This document shows positions 25,301 through 39,400 of a stretch of 64,000 nucleotides of DNA, one piece after another. The translations under genes and the position numbers were made by a program. The stretch's first letter is position 1; every line of letters starts with the position of its first letter. Origin of the DNA: Otis tarda (Eukaryota > Chordata > Aves > Otidiformes > Otididae). The DNA lies in the NCBI GenBank assembly GCA_026413225.1, contig CM048552.1:131081053-131145052 (forward strand), in the 5' to 3' direction. The notes below the pieces were generated by a model. That model made no database searches. It saw only the letters and a list, made by a program, of their open reading frames with translations, and was not told the DNA's origin.

Positions 25301-27610
25301 AAAGAACTGTATCCCAGAGCTGGTTTGTAATATAATTGTTGTAATAAAAGTTGAAATAAATTCACGTCTGAGACCATGTTACAAAAATATATTGCCTCTT
25401 TCATTGCCCTCTAATACTTTTGTTGTAAATATGAACCTTCACAAGGGGTTATATAAAGTTAGTTGTCTGACTCCAGCTTTGCTTTAAATATGGTCTCAAC
25501 CTCAGTATTGTGGAAGGCAAGACCTTAGACTGTAACAGAGCAAACTCCTCCATTCTAGGCAAAAGACAGGTCTGTGAGCCCTGTTGTGGACTCTGCCATG
25601 TTTCAAGTGCCATAGTCTTCTCATCCCTCAAAATATTTTATTTGACAACTGCCATGCTCAGCCTTTCTGAGGAAATATGCCAAGGGGTCTCTGTGGAAGC
25701 AGCTGATGCTCTATGAACCTCCGTCAGTCATGCCAAGTTGTGTGTCCATCTTGTCATGGCTCCTTGGGAAGGGGGTGGCTATGATTAGTCTGCAAGCTGC
25801 TAGAGCACATCATCAGCTTTATCAGCTGCTTCCAGATGACAGCACATTTGGGAAAGAGGGCCGCAGAGGGTGAGTCACAAGCTTAATGAAGTGGTCTGGG
25901 AGGTGATCTTCCTCTTTGAGATACATGAAATGAAAAGAGTGATTGGTCAAATAAAGTAAAGTCCAGGGAAATCCTCTCTGAAATCACTATTCCAACCACT
26001 ATCTGTTATAAATATCTTTGGCACTAATTTTGAAAATTGTTGATCTTATCCTAAAAGTTGCCTGTCCTCCAGCAGCAAGTGGCCAGTACAGTATGTCCCA
26101 TAATGACAGTGCTGTTGTCACCATTAATGTTGTGGGTCAGGTGGAGGGCAGGTATGACAGAGGAGCGATGAAGAGGAAAGTGTATCGTTCCCCGTGAGCA
26201 CGGCTGTCCTGCACGTAGGAACGCTACGCCAAGACCCTGAGGCAGCTGCTATGCGAGTTCACTCCCAACCCAGCAGCGACAGAGTCACGTTGGTGTGGCA
26301 TTCACCTCCCCTAGTTAGTCCCTTCGAGGGGAGTTCTTCATAATTATGTCTCCATAATTATTTCCGTCTCCAGTGTGGCAGCAGGGAGGCACACGCTGCC
26401 CCAAACACCGCGGGAGGAGTTGTGTGTTACCTTCTGCCACCATATGTCTGGCGCTTGTGAAAAGCCCAGAATGACAGGGAGAGGGAGGGCAGGAAAAGGA
26501 CCCAAAGGTGTGTTCCTTCAACACCTCCTGCTTGGCACTTGAACCCTGGTTTTACGATGGTCAAGTGTCACAGGGGACCGAGTTACAGGGTGAATCAAAC
26601 TCTATATTTAGGAAGAACAACTGGAAGCTATGACAGGAATTCCCTTTTACATTTCGCTCGTCAGCCGAGTCCCACTCCAGGCTGGAGCAGCTCTTAGTGC
26701 CGTCCGGGCTGAAAGCATCGGAGCTATTTCAGACACATTAAAAGGATCACAGTGAATACCTCAGCTGGTAGAAGAAGGTACCTCTTTCAGCATCGAAAGG
26801 AGGTGCACATACTCACTTGACGGTTTGGAACTTTTCTTATATAAGTAAATAAGTAAGCTAATCTTGAAGGGGTCAATTAAAAACTTGAAAGACCCCAAAG
26901 AGAACTCTTTAATAACTGCTGCGAGGTGACTGCAATCATTGTGGGTTTCTGCTTATTTTAATGTCTTGTGCAGCGTATCAGTGTATTCAGAGCAGATTGT
27001 TACAATTATTGCTTCATAGTCTGTGGGGATCTTTAAAGATTTAAAACAGAAAGTCACTTAAATACCTAGTGACTCGTAAGAAACATGACTGTGTATTAAC
27101 TCAAATGCTGCAGTACATAGGTACATGCTTATTGTTTTGTATAGGTTTGTTATAGCTTGTGAATTATGTGGGGGTTTTGGTGGTAAGAGAGGTGTTCTTT
27201 CACCGTAAGCTTAACAGGTAACTGTAGTGGAGACAACTGCATTATAGAAAATGTTATCATGTTTGTCTAGAGCCTGTAGTAAGTGTAACAGGCTGGAAGC
27301 TGCAAAGTGGGGGTTTCTCTTCTTTCTTGGTACTAGCTGGGTCTCACAGTAGTGTAGTTCCTGTCAAAACCTTTTAATAGATAATACACTCCAGTCCTGC
27401 GTCCAAAGTACCTGTTTGGCTTGATGCTGTGGGTGCGGCGGGGGAGAGAGGACAGCTTCCAGCTGGGGCTGGGGGGAGGGCTCTTTCTGTTGTCTGTGTG
27501 CTACTGTACATCTCTTGTGTGGGTTACAAAAGATGGCATTATGATATCTCATGGTATTTAAAGCAAATCGAATAAGTCAGCTTAGTATCTTGCTGCAGCC
27601 CTGTCAGAAA

Positions 27611-27620
27611 CTATTTTTAG
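27611..27620. promoter_or_regulatory. MEF2 consensus site (CTATTTTTAG)
   Basis: This is an exact match to YTAWWWWTAR, 2.8 kb upstream of the SMPX ATG exon. MEF2 drives many striated-muscle genes, so the position is suggestive. A few such matches are expected by chance in 64 kb of AT-rich DNA. Confidence 0.3.
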
Positions 27621-28174
27621 CAGAGGGGCAGAAGATAGGTCCTTTGTTTTACAAAGGTTCTTTTCAAAACCCTGATTTATTTCACTGTAGTAGCCCTGTA
27701 TTTCACAAGTAGTCCTGTTCATGAGTATTTTCACTGCGGAGCAAGGGAATTTGCAGAGGAAGTCTGGCATAAACCAGCCCCAAACTGAACTAACGTTGCT
27801 GCTGCTTTCTAACTTTGGCTGAGCATGCAGCCCAAAAAAGGTAAAAGGTAAGGTGTGGGGAGGCCGAAAAGACACCGGGGAATACAGGCTGCGTGCGTCT
27901 GCGTTTCACTGGGTGCGTACATGTGAAATCCTGTGGTGGAAATGAGGGTGAAGGGTGATTTTTTTCAAGTTTACAGAGCTGATTGGAATGCCAGAAATTA
28001 CTTAATACAATCGGTGCAGCACTCTTGACTCTCTGTCTCTTTGAGACATGTGGCAAAAGAACAAAGGAATTTATAAAAATGAACTAATAACTTCAGTAAT
28101 AGATGCATCTGTAATCTAAGGTTTATTTTCCCGTGACTGATGGTCAGCATTGCTCTGGAGGGAAACTCAGAGAA

Positions 28175-28191
28175 GGGAGGGAAGGGGAGGG
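28175..28191 (+). other. G-quadruplex motif
   Basis: Four G tracts (3, 3, 4 and 3) are separated by loops of one, two and one A. This is a compact, stable type of G4 motif. It lies 2.2 kb upstream of the SMPX ATG exon and a MEF2-like CTATTTTTAC follows about 18 bases later. Confidence 0.7.
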
Positions 28192-30405
28192 AGCCGGAGA
28201 AGATTGTCTATTTTTACTCAGTAGCGTGCTGTTGTCCTGATTTCTTGGGCGGTAATGAGGACAGCATGAACTGGTAGGAAAATCACCTCCTCCCAAAGCA
28301 GTCCTACACAATTGTATCATGCATCCATCTTTAGGAACCAGTGTCTGATTGCAATCGTTTCGAACATAGACTTCTTGTGAACCCAGAGCACCTCACTGAG
28401 GAGCTGAATTGCTGTGCTTGTTTTTTAAAGTCGAGATTCATTGTAAGTCCTTGCCCATTTAGCTCTAGGTGGCCCAAGAAGTGTGTATAAGTGTTTTTGC
28501 AACACGCGGGCATGCAAGATGAAGGAGTACATCTTAGCTTGATTTTTTTTTTTGCGATAGCATTTACAAAGTAGCTCCACGGTGTTTTAAAATGTTTTGT
28601 ACGTTAATTTCCTGTGCTTTTGTTTCCATTTTTCATTCTGATTACAAAGAGGAAAAGATGATAAGAAAAATTAATTAAACTTTTCTGTATTATGAGTCCT
28701 ACCTTTCCAATAAACTGGAGGATTATTTTGTGTTTGTCTTTGGAATACAACCTCTGGTTAACAGCACAGTTATTTCTATGCATAGTAAAGATTTTCAAAA
28801 AGGAAAAAAAGAGAGTGAAGTAAATCCTTTTGGCTTTTTGAAATCTGTGCAGATTTTGTCACGAACTTCAGTGGCCGAGATTTCACTCCCCAAAGAAAAT
28901 TCTGAAGTTTTTAAAGCTACCTCTTATTTTAATATTGTAAATGTAAATGTAAAACCACAATATAAAACTCACTGTAAGCATGCTAGTTCTATATTTCATA
29001 GTGGGATATTTTTTCTGGTTTACTAATTTAGCAGAAGGAATTTAAACCTGAAGCAATCTGTGAAGACAACGTCCTCTGACTTACAGCTGTGCGTTGTTTT
29101 GGACAGCACTCTTTGCAGCTGAGAGTGCGATCAGAGAGGGACCTCTAATGGCAGGTCATCTTTCCTTTACGTTCTGCTCAGTGTTATGCACAGATTTCAA
29201 GCCGATGTGAGAATATGCGAGAGCAAGTCTTCCATGCAGCTCCAGTGATAACAATTTCAGGCTGATATTTCAGGATGAAGCCAACCTACAACCAATCTGT
29301 ACTTTCCTTTGGTACCACCTCCACGTGACAGTTATACTCTATGGAGTACCAAAGTCTTTGACCCAGTTCTGATTTCTCAGTATATTTCTGCTGTTGTCTC
29401 CTACCTCATTTATTACTTTTCTCAATATTTCCTTTTTCATCTCAGGTTAAATATTGCGGCCAAAATATGCTGTAGTTTGTTTGTGATCAATTAGTTCTCT
29501 GGTGAACAAATTTCTCACCTTTTAGTATTACTATCATATTTTGCCATATAATGAGATAGGTTAAATAACCAGACTTTGATGAAGGTCTAGTCCAGTTAAA
29601 ATCTTAATTCTCAGTGGAAGAATAAAATGCCAAGATAATATTTCAAAATTTAAAATTTATTTCTTGCCTTTTTTTTTTACCTTTACAGAATCTTTTTAAT
29701 TTGGTGTATTTCCCTTTCTTATTGTATATTAATACTGTAAGAGTTGATATTTCTATGTATACATAAAATTATATTGAAACCTCTATTCTTTTTTATCTTA
29801 TTACTAAAGAAAATCAATGAATCTATATGATCTAAAACTTTGAAGAAAGGCTACTTTGTGCCCTAGCAGTTGTCAAACAGAACTTTACATTTTGACCATC
29901 TTGTTAATTTCCAGTCTCTAGGTGTTAAAGGTTTGCAAGGATTTGTGACTCAGAAAATGGTCATGTCTGCATTTCTTAATGTTTTGTAGCAAGTAATGCT
30001 TTATTTGAAAGAAGGTTTAAACTGAGAGTTCTAATGATTCCCACATACATACTGTGACAGAAATAATTATACATTGTTTATCCTCAAATGCTTCCCTTAA
30101 TTCTTACTCATTTTACAATGCTATTAAGGTTTGAGGGATTCCTTATCTCTACTCATTATTGTTTTTAATGTGAAAGAGATATAGCTCCATTTGTGGCTAT
30201 GAAAGATTAATAAGAGAAGCTCAGGTGTTCTGTCTCCTTCTGATATTCAGAAGGAATAACTGAGCAACTCTGAAACTTGAGACAGAAACAGGAGCTGGGC
30301 AGATGAAATGGATGCCTGTCAAGAGGCAGCACGGGTTAAGTTCTAGCTTATCTCCCCGGCTATCAGAATGTCAGAGCCTGTAACACTTTCCCATTTTGCT
30401 TGCAG

Positions 30406-30465
30406 GGATAAGCCTCTGTCTTAAAAATGTCAAAACAGCCAGCGTCACATGTCAAAGCCATTCAG
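30406..30465 (+). CDS. SMPX: SMPX exon with start codon
   Basis: The acceptor is TTTTGCTTGCAG at 30394-30405 and the donor CAG|GTAAGAG. Coding begins at 30427 (AAA-ATG-T, A at -3) and gives [13 protein letters not shown]. The first 21 bases are 5'UTR and include an in-frame TAA. An upstream non-coding exon must exist but was not located. Confidence 0.94.
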
Positions 30466-33400
30466 GTAAGAGACACTATTTATGTTTCTAATATAATAAA
30501 ATAATAAATTTCAACCTCCCTTGCTTGGCAAACTGCATTTTGCTCATACAAAACACCACAGAAGTGCTGACTAAGGAATATTCTTTTAAAGTGAAAAGCT
30601 TGTTAGATATACAAGCACTGAAAAAGTTTGATCTGAAGAGTATCTTATGATCTGGGCTGATAAAAACTGGATCAGGTAGGTTGGTTGATCGCTTGCTTGC
30701 ATGCTCTGTCCAGTGTTAGGTTATATCTATTGGTGGATCAGCTAAGAAAACATGGTGATGCATCTGCATCACTGATCGGCATTATGAGTAAAACTAATTC
30801 TTGCAACTATTAGATTTTCCACAGAGTTAATATAATGATGGAAGAATTCTAGGCTGAAAAGATGGCACAGGTATTTAAGTTTTTCATGCCTGCATTCCTT
30901 TAGGAAAAAACCCACACTGCCAATATTTGTTTAAGAAACATTTTATTTAACAGCCAAAGTAAAATGAGAGAAATGTTGATGTTTTCATTTAAAAAATTCT
31001 TGTATGTCACATACCTCTGCAAATGGCATATGCTCATAAGGATGAAGTTGGTTGTTACATACTTGTAAAAGAAACAGCTGGAGAATTATCCCAACGTCAT
31101 CATGAAGTAGCATCATGAAGATTGTATTTAGCTCATGCTATCATTGATTCTTGTCAAAAGACCAAAATGCCTTCTGAATTTTACAGAATTTTCATGTACT
31201 TTGTAAAATGCACTTGCAATCAAATTTTCCCATGAGTTCAGATTCCCTTAAAGTTATGTAAGAAACACAAAAAGGAATTTCTAAAGTCTGAGCTGTCTTC
31301 TGTTTCCCCAAGATAATACTAATTCAGTGGATTGGAGTTTCAAGAAGATTAATTACCCGGTGGCTAGACAGTGTACTGCAGTTGCAAAGCTCTGTAAAAA
31401 TGCTAGTTCTCTTTATCATCATCAACTCCACTGGAACAGGCATGCAAACTACTGTTCTCTAATTCAGTTGAAATTAGCAGAAGCTTGCCATTGATTTCAC
31501 TCAGTGCAAATTTTCATCCCTCTTTTACAGTGACTATGGAAATACTTGTATGATTAATGAAAAAATGTAGATAATTTATAGCTCAAAAGTACTCACATTT
31601 TACATTTAAACTCCATAGGCACATGCAAACATTTTTAAGGAATTAATTTGGCTTACTATTTTCCTTAAAGTGAAGGAGTAGTTATAGACTCCTTTTTAGT
31701 TGATTACTTTCCAACTTCTAAATGTAAAAAAAATCCTTCCAGTTTGTCCATTAAAAAAGTACATTAAGTTTAAGCACCAAGTTTAATATTTTAAGAAAAT
31801 GTCATTTTTGCAAAGGTAATTTGAATGATGAGAAAAGTTACAGCACAAACTTTAAAATAAATCTATTAAACATTGTGTCAAAGTTTGCTCCAGCAGGGAG
31901 ACTTGGACTTGAATTGATGCCTGTTACACTTTGAGCACTCTAAGAACCATGACTCAAAATGTCACATTACTTTTATGCGTTGTGATTCATATATTATGAT
32001 CTTTTGCTGTTACGTGCTGTTATAGTAGGACTGACATCTCCTGGAGAATATACATTGTCCTTCAGTGATGTAATGACACTTTACTAACTGAAGCATTCAT
32101 GGTACTCCGTATGAGAAGTGGCTTCTGTCTGACTGTACGATATGTACGCTAAAACCATCCCTTGCCAACAGCCACTAAGTACAGATGTGGAAGAGTTAAA
32201 GGTATTCCCAAGAGTAGTTTGGGGCAATAAAGGACCAAAGTACTGTTAATTCCTCGTAACATTCATTCTCTCTCTCAGTGTGTAAAAGGCTGTGTACAGC
32301 TCTGGCTGAAAATTAATCTACCTATAAACATCACTCTAGGCTTTCCCCAGAGGTAAGGGTAAGGGATTTCCTTTTTTTTTTTTTTTTTTTCCTGAATTAC
32401 ATTCAGCTTTCTCTGTAGTTCCTTTATTATTTTTTTAAAACTTGAATATGTTTATACTGAAGTGACTTTCCAGCTTGCTCAGTTATCTTTCTGGACAGCT
32501 AGGAGTGGCTGTAATGCTATGGAAAACTTAGCCATAGCAGTCCTCAACTCCTGCAGGGCTGCTGGTAACTCAAGACCTAACAGTTCCTGATCTGAATAAC
32601 TTGCCTCTGGTAAACAGAAAGAAGAACACAAATGTGTCTCTAAATACCAGTTTAATCAAGTCAAACAGCAATATATGTTGTATGCCATGCTTACAGATAT
32701 TTTTCCTTCAATCTATTCAGGAAGACCTTAGTCCAGTGCATCAGTGCGTACTTACTCAGTATGAAAACTGCAATGGCATCTGAGGTATGGTAGGCACTTT
32801 ACAAAAACAAAGGAAGATGTGAACCCCATAGTTTTGACAATTAGCATGCTTAAAAAGAATAATGACACCTAGAAGGTCTGTCTAAAGTAATTATAATTTA
32901 GGATTTCAGAAGTATGATAAAAAAAATCCTGTTTAGCATTTCACTGGATGGGGAACAAGCGAGGAAGAGGCTTGTATCTCTGTCTCAGTAGACAGGTGAC
33001 GAGAGCCCTGAAATGCGTTTTAAAAACAAAATAGCAAACTCATGCTGATTGCAGCACAACACAGTCCTTGCAGAGCTACGTGGGTGTACAGAATTTCCAC
33101 TGTTCATCCATTATACAGCTGCTCATCCACGGAAGGGGACTGGCATTGGGTTAAAAGGGAGATTTACAATTCAGGACTCTGGTACCTCTGGTTGGAAACT
33201 ACTTGGAAATCAGTCATACATTCATAGAATCATAGAATGGTTTGGCTTGGAAGGGATTGTAAAGATCATCTAATTCCAGCTCCCCTGCCCTGGGCAGGGA
33301 CACCTTCCACTAGACCAGGTCACTCAAAGCCTGTCCTTGAACACTTCTAGGGATGGAGCATCTACCACCTCTATGGGCAATCTGTTCCAGTGCCTCATCG

Positions 33401-36400
33401 CCCTCATAGTAAAGAATTTGTTCCCTCTATCTAGTCTAAACCTACCCTCTTCCAGTTTAAAGCCATTATCTCTTGTCCTATCACTGCATGCCCTTGTAGG
33501 CCCCCTTTAGGTACTGGAAGGCTGCTATACGGTCTCTGTGGAGCCTTCTCTTCTCCAGGCCGAACAGCCCCAACTGTCTCAGCCGTTGTTCATAAGAGAG
33601 GTGCTCCAGCCCTCTGATCATCTTCATGGCCATGGCCCTCCTCTGGACTCACTCCAACAGGTCCATGTCCTTCTTATGCTGGGGGCTCCAGAACTGGACA
33701 CAGTACTCCACAGTACTTGACCTGCTGGCAACGCTTCTTTTGATGCAGCCCAGGATGCGGTTGGCTTTCTTGTCTGCAAGCGCATATTGCTGGCTCATTT
33801 CATACTAGAAATATTTTAATTTATAGTATGTGTTAGCAGATCCAGACAGTGTTAAACTATGTCCTAAAGGCTGCTCCTTTTACCAAGTCAATATTTCATG
33901 TCTGTGTACGTCTTGTCCAAACTCTGACGTGAATGCACTTATTGCAGATAAATAGTTCAAACTGCTTTCATGTGACACAGATTACTGTGAAAATGCTGAA
34001 GCAGACCAAAGAGCAGGTTATTTAATTTAATTATCAGTCTGGAACTTAGTAGTTCATTTTTGTTTATTGAACCATTTTTAGTCACAGTTGATCTGTCAGT
34101 CACAGTAGGAAATGCAAGGGCCAGGTACCACCATTACCATGTTGCGGTATGCGCTGGGTGGCCGTGGGAAGCTTCTGCTTTTACTGACTCCAAGGGGAAG
34201 GAATGCCCGAGTTCAAAATGAGCACCAAGAGGAGAGATAACTCTTAATGTTTGAACTCTGCAAACTTGTATGACCATGCCAGCTGTTAAGTGCAAAGAAG
34301 TTTCATATTCCAAAAAAAGAAGCTGCCTGGAGGTATTGGAGCCTGGCAGGGGAGATGCTTAAAATTAAAAATAGCAAAGCTGTTTTTTCCACTCCTAAAT
34401 GAAACAGTGAGTTAAGTACTGTGTGGCTGAAAATGCCCTGTCTCCTGGGAACTTAGGAAGTGCAGATGAAAGGTTTCACAACAGCTAAACTAATGCTTAG
34501 TGAAAAAGCATTACAAAATAAATACCCAGTTGTCTATAAAATACATGGCCCTACAGACATTTGCCAGCCCCACTGATACAGCAGCATCACCTTGGATAAA
34601 TAAAATAAAAAAAAAAAACAACCAGAAATAGATAAATAAAATACAGGGAAAGGTGCTTATTTCTTGGCAAATGGATTCTTAATTTGCTTGACGTTTGATG
34701 GCAACTGTCGGAACAGTTGTTGCTACTGAAAACAGTGGGCTGTTTTCCTGTGGTTGCCCCACCTGGGGCACGATCTGAAAGACTGTGATTTGAGCAGAAG
34801 GATGAGATTATTCATCTTCATTTAATGCAAATCAGTCAGATGGGAAACTACAATAGCACAGCTTGCTCTTGGAAGGTTCTCCGTTTCCGCTCTGTAACAT
34901 TACAGATTCACCCGCTGGTTTTACCAGTGGGAGTCATGATATTTTGATGACATTTCCTAGGAGCAGCTTCTCTTCTGAGATCACAAGATAAGAGTAGGTA
35001 TAAATTGTGCATTTAGTTGATCGTACCATTTGACTTTTAAAATAATCCAGATTGGACCACGTTGGGAAATAGATACATTTTAGCTGCTCTTTCATAAGCT
35101 GTATTTTTTTATCAAAAATGTTTACTTTTAAGGTGTCTGTTGTAAGCCCCATTAATGCTATGGCTACTGGCTTTCTGCCACAGCTAAAGAATCAGACTGA
35201 TGCAGTTGTGTGGGTGGCATTCTGGAGGGGGTTTGCTAAAGCCAGGGGTAGTGGTCTGTCCGGTACTGGCGCCAGCTCAGCCTGCTCCGACCCCTGAGCC
35301 TCCGCTGCAGATTGGGCTGGGGTGGCTGGGCAAAACCCAGCAGGGGCTGGAGAGTCAAAAAGCCTTCCTGCCTTTTCCCACAGATCCTCTTTGCAACCAG
35401 GAGGCATATTTCTAGGACTAAGGCATTACATTTGCAGTTTGTAGCACCTATGGGTAAATTTTGTCAGTAAAATCACATTTTAAACACTTAAGTTGGCTTA
35501 AGTTGGCTCAGGGTGGGCTTTCCTTCCTAACTACCTGTAGTTAAATAAGGTGAGAACTGGTGCCACTGGGAGAGGGAGAGTGGTCCAATGATTTGGTTGT
35601 TACTGTAAGATTTGGGTGATTTGCACTTGAATTCTGATTCTGGCACTCACTTTCTGTTTGACCTTGACCAAATCGAAGCAGACCCAGATGCCTAAAGACA
35701 CTTTGGTGTCTAGTACTCATTTGATTTAAGTCCAGTGAAATCAGGGAGCTTTAAACTAAAATGCAGGACTTGAAAAGCTTTCTAGGTAGCTTTGTTTTTT
35801 CACTTTCCATCTTTAAAATGGAGTTGAAAGCACTTCTCTTTCCCACAGGAGCGGTGCGATCGTGCGTACATTGAAGACATAACTGCTCGGAAGCCATGAT
35901 AATGTCTATACACTTGTCCCACCCCTTTTGAGTTTTGCTGTTTACCAACTGCGTGTTTATTTATCAGTCATTATTCTATGTATCACCATTTCCTTGTCAC
36001 AGGCTAATATTAACATACCAATGGGAGCATTTCGACCTGGTGCAGGCCACCCTCATAAAAGAAAAGAACTTACACCTGAAGAAGTGGAGGAGGTAAGAAA
36101 AAAAGGGATTTGGGATTTTTTTTCCAGGAGAATTCCTGCCGTTGATGGAAGAAGGCCTTTTAATCTATCTTGTAGCACTGCATACCAATCTTAGGTACCA
36201 CAGCTGAATTTGTGCTGATCATTCATCAAAATAAATGGCCACCTACTAAACACTTGATACATACATAGTTCTGCGTTTGATGCCAAGGCAATAGGAATTT
36301 AAACTATTTCAAAGGTGCGTAGCTCTGCTTCAACAGCAGAGGAAAGAGAGCCAGCATTTCACCAGTGGTATTTATCTAGATGGGAGTTGATGGGATACAG

Positions 36401-39400
36401 CAAGAAAAGTTATAGCAAGGCTTTGGAAGAATATGCTACTACCTGCTGTCCCATGGTGTGATTTATGGTTACACCTTAACAATATTGGAACAGATTTTCA
36501 AATCTGACACATTTTGGAATATTTATCAACAAGGAGAAATTGAATGGGAAGACACTAGCAAATTAAAAATAGAAATTGTGAGCCTATTTACCTGCACAGA
36601 GGGGGAAAATACTAAATTTTAGATTGAAATCTGTGGTTTCATGCTTATATTTTACAGGGAGGATTTAACACTGAGTTTTGAATATAAATCCAGTTTATAC
36701 CTTAGCCAACATTGATCAGAAAGGTTATGATTGAACATGGATGTCATCTTTCTGGATGATGTTAAAACATCTTATTTAGCATGAGCTTTTATAATAAATA
36801 ATAACTAAAATCAACAATGGAGGAAAAGCTAGTGGTAGATACTCAAAAAAAGATAAAAACTCAACTAAAGGTGGATGCTTATGGCTTCCTGGCCAGTTGA
36901 TTTAGTTTGGATTTATAATCTCCAGCTGAGAACTGGTCCTGCTGGGCCACAGCTGACGGTGCTCCTCAGAGCCAAGGGCAGGAAAGGCTCAAATTGACCC
37001 CATAGAGCCAGGCTGCCTCTGGCAGGACTCGACTGGGTGGACTTGCTGCCATGTGGGCGAAGCAACAGTGGTGTGGCTGGAGGGAGTCTTGCCCTCTCGC
37101 AGAGCAGAGCCGTGAGGACCAGGAGGGAGGTGGATAGCCACTTCTCTCCAGGCATGCAGTGGTACTGCCGGGGATTCAGCCCCAAACAAGAAGCAGCCAG
37201 ATTAAATTTGGACAGATCATTGGCTCCTCTGACCTGGTACAGGCACTTAAAATGATCAGGTTTAGTGATGTAGGAACTAATTCTTCCCTTTCTGTCTAAA
37301 TCAGACAGATTTTTTTTTTCTGAATTTCAACATATTTGACATAAATAGTCCTCTGTTTTCAGAGAACTTTTCTAAAAAACCAAACCTAGGCTGACTTAAC
37401 TTTTCTTAAGAAGATTTAAAGAAAACAAAACCAACTGTACAAAGTGACCTTGAAGACATATTGAGGCTTTCTCCCCTGGAAAGAAATCAAAGCATATTCT
37501 CTCTGCAGTAATTAAACTGGTGAAATAATGCATGTTATTAAGCAGAAACTAACATAGCATGTGTGAATTCTGGTGGTATTTGAGAAATAAAATAAATGAC
37601 AATTGCTGATAATTAGATTTGGTTGGGTAATTGAATATTGCTTTGCTTCTCAGTTAAGAGACAGACATTACAGGAAGAAACTTCTTGGCCTTATTTTTAT
37701 AGCCAATGTGCAACCAAAGCAATGGGAGCAAAGACTACAGAAACAGCTCTTGTAATAGGAATAGAATAAAAATGCTATCAGTGGACTTATCTTTTCAGCT
37801 TTCTCATCTCATTAAGTTTTGCAATACAGCTCATGGTTCCTTAGATCAGCTTTAGACAAACACAACTTTTGCTAACAGTGCTTAGCATTTTTCACTGTAT
37901 TTTAAAACCTTGGCAAAGGAGATGAGGGAAATATGGATCTTATTCAAAGGGATGGTGGAGTCAGAAGGGAATGCATATTTCTGAAGGTCAACAGAGTGGA
38001 TATGTTAATATGCAAAAGAAAAGGGGGTAGGAATTTCAGAAAATAACTCTTCTTCAGTCAGAGCATTTCCATGCATTAATTTGTTAGCTCGTGTCATATA
38101 TCTAAGTCCCTCTTCAGACTTCCTTCAATAAAACTGGAGGGCAAGGTCTTATCTCAGCTGTGCACTGCATGCAGAGTGGGTGATATAGGGAGGGGTACAG
38201 TCATAAATAGCACACAACTGAGATGAGAAGGAAAGCTAACATCATTCGATGGAGCGCAAAGTCTCCAAAATATGATCAAAGTTTGCGCCATTTGTACTAC
38301 AAGAAGGAATGATGTTGTAGATGACTTTAAACAGTATTTTTAACACAGTGTCTGCTAGGGGTTTGAGGGATGGTAGTTTTCCCTGATTATTCAGATTAGC
38401 TAGCTGTGCAAGAAAACGGTCAAAGGAAACAATAGAAGTTCATGGCATCTTTGCTTACTGATAAAATTTTGTGCAACCCTTCAGTCATCTTCTGCATCAA
38501 TTTACTACTTCTCCTGCTGTGCTTCCGGGGTGTTAGATCATTAAGTTAGGTGTTGGACAGTATACATAGTAGCTGGGGCTCGACTACTGACTGGGATTTT
38601 AAATAGTCAAGCCAGAAACAATAGTATGATGTTATTGGTATTATCTTGTGTTAACTAATAGCGTATTAGCTAAAAAGTGAGAAAATATAATACAAGTTTA
38701 GTAAGACAAGCAGTATAATTGTTGCTTCAGTTTTCTTTTATATGGTGATCTCTAGAAAATTTGTAAAGGTCAGATAAGAGGAAAATGTCAGTTTTCAAAA
38801 ATTCCTTGGTTTTTTTTGCTGCTTGACCTTGCAAAAAGTCTGCTTCCTGATTAGCATGTAGTCCATTAGTCAACAGGAAGAAATAGGGGTTTGTTGACCA
38901 TTAATGTTTGACAGATAATTTTTGAATTTTAAAAATGAGGACAAATATTAAGAAATGACTGTTCACAGTAAATACACCTTTCCAAAAAGGATGGCTAATA
39001 AGTCTGAATACTGAATTAACTCCGAAAAGCACATCCCAAGAGGACATTCACAGACTAATCAAAAAAGAAAAAATAATTTCACTGTGAAAGTATTTGCAGT
39101 AAAATACTAATTCATCTCTAAACCTACATGATTCTCCCTACATGCCGGCTTTATAAACTACAGAACAGACTGGAACAACCTTGAACTCCCTACTGAAAAA
39201 CTACTCCTTCAAAACATTGCTCAGTCTAGAATAGAAATTGTCTAAAATACATGCTCTGCCTTACCTAGGAGCAATAGTACAGCCAAGGAAGTACGAAGGG
39301 CTGAAATACTGTGGTACATTGGGAATTTAGCTGAGATGCTCGCTAATATATAAGTGCTGTTATTTAGCCTGTGTTTTTACAGTGTCAGCAAAATAGCCAT

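Larger units (their letters stand above)
19347..30405. other. Non-coding interval upstream of SMPX coding exons
   Basis: This is 11 kb with no recognised coding exon. It should contain the SMPX promoter and 5' non-coding exon, since the ATG exon has its own acceptor site at 30404-30405. The segment 26.1-28.3 kb has somewhat higher GC, a G-quadruplex motif and a MEF2-like site, and is the most promising place for them. The rest is AT-rich. Confidence 0.6.
30466..36002 (+). other. SMPX intron after the ATG exon
   Basis: A 5.5 kb intron containing a CR1 copy (33222-33802) and a 19-base T run (32372-32390). A somewhat GC-rich segment near 35.2-35.4 kb has no recognised identity. Confidence 0.8.

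Noticed and set aside
35928-36194. An 88-codon frame around the SMPX middle exon as an independent small protein
   Set aside because: Only the 30 codons between the splice sites match SMPX; both flanks are intron.
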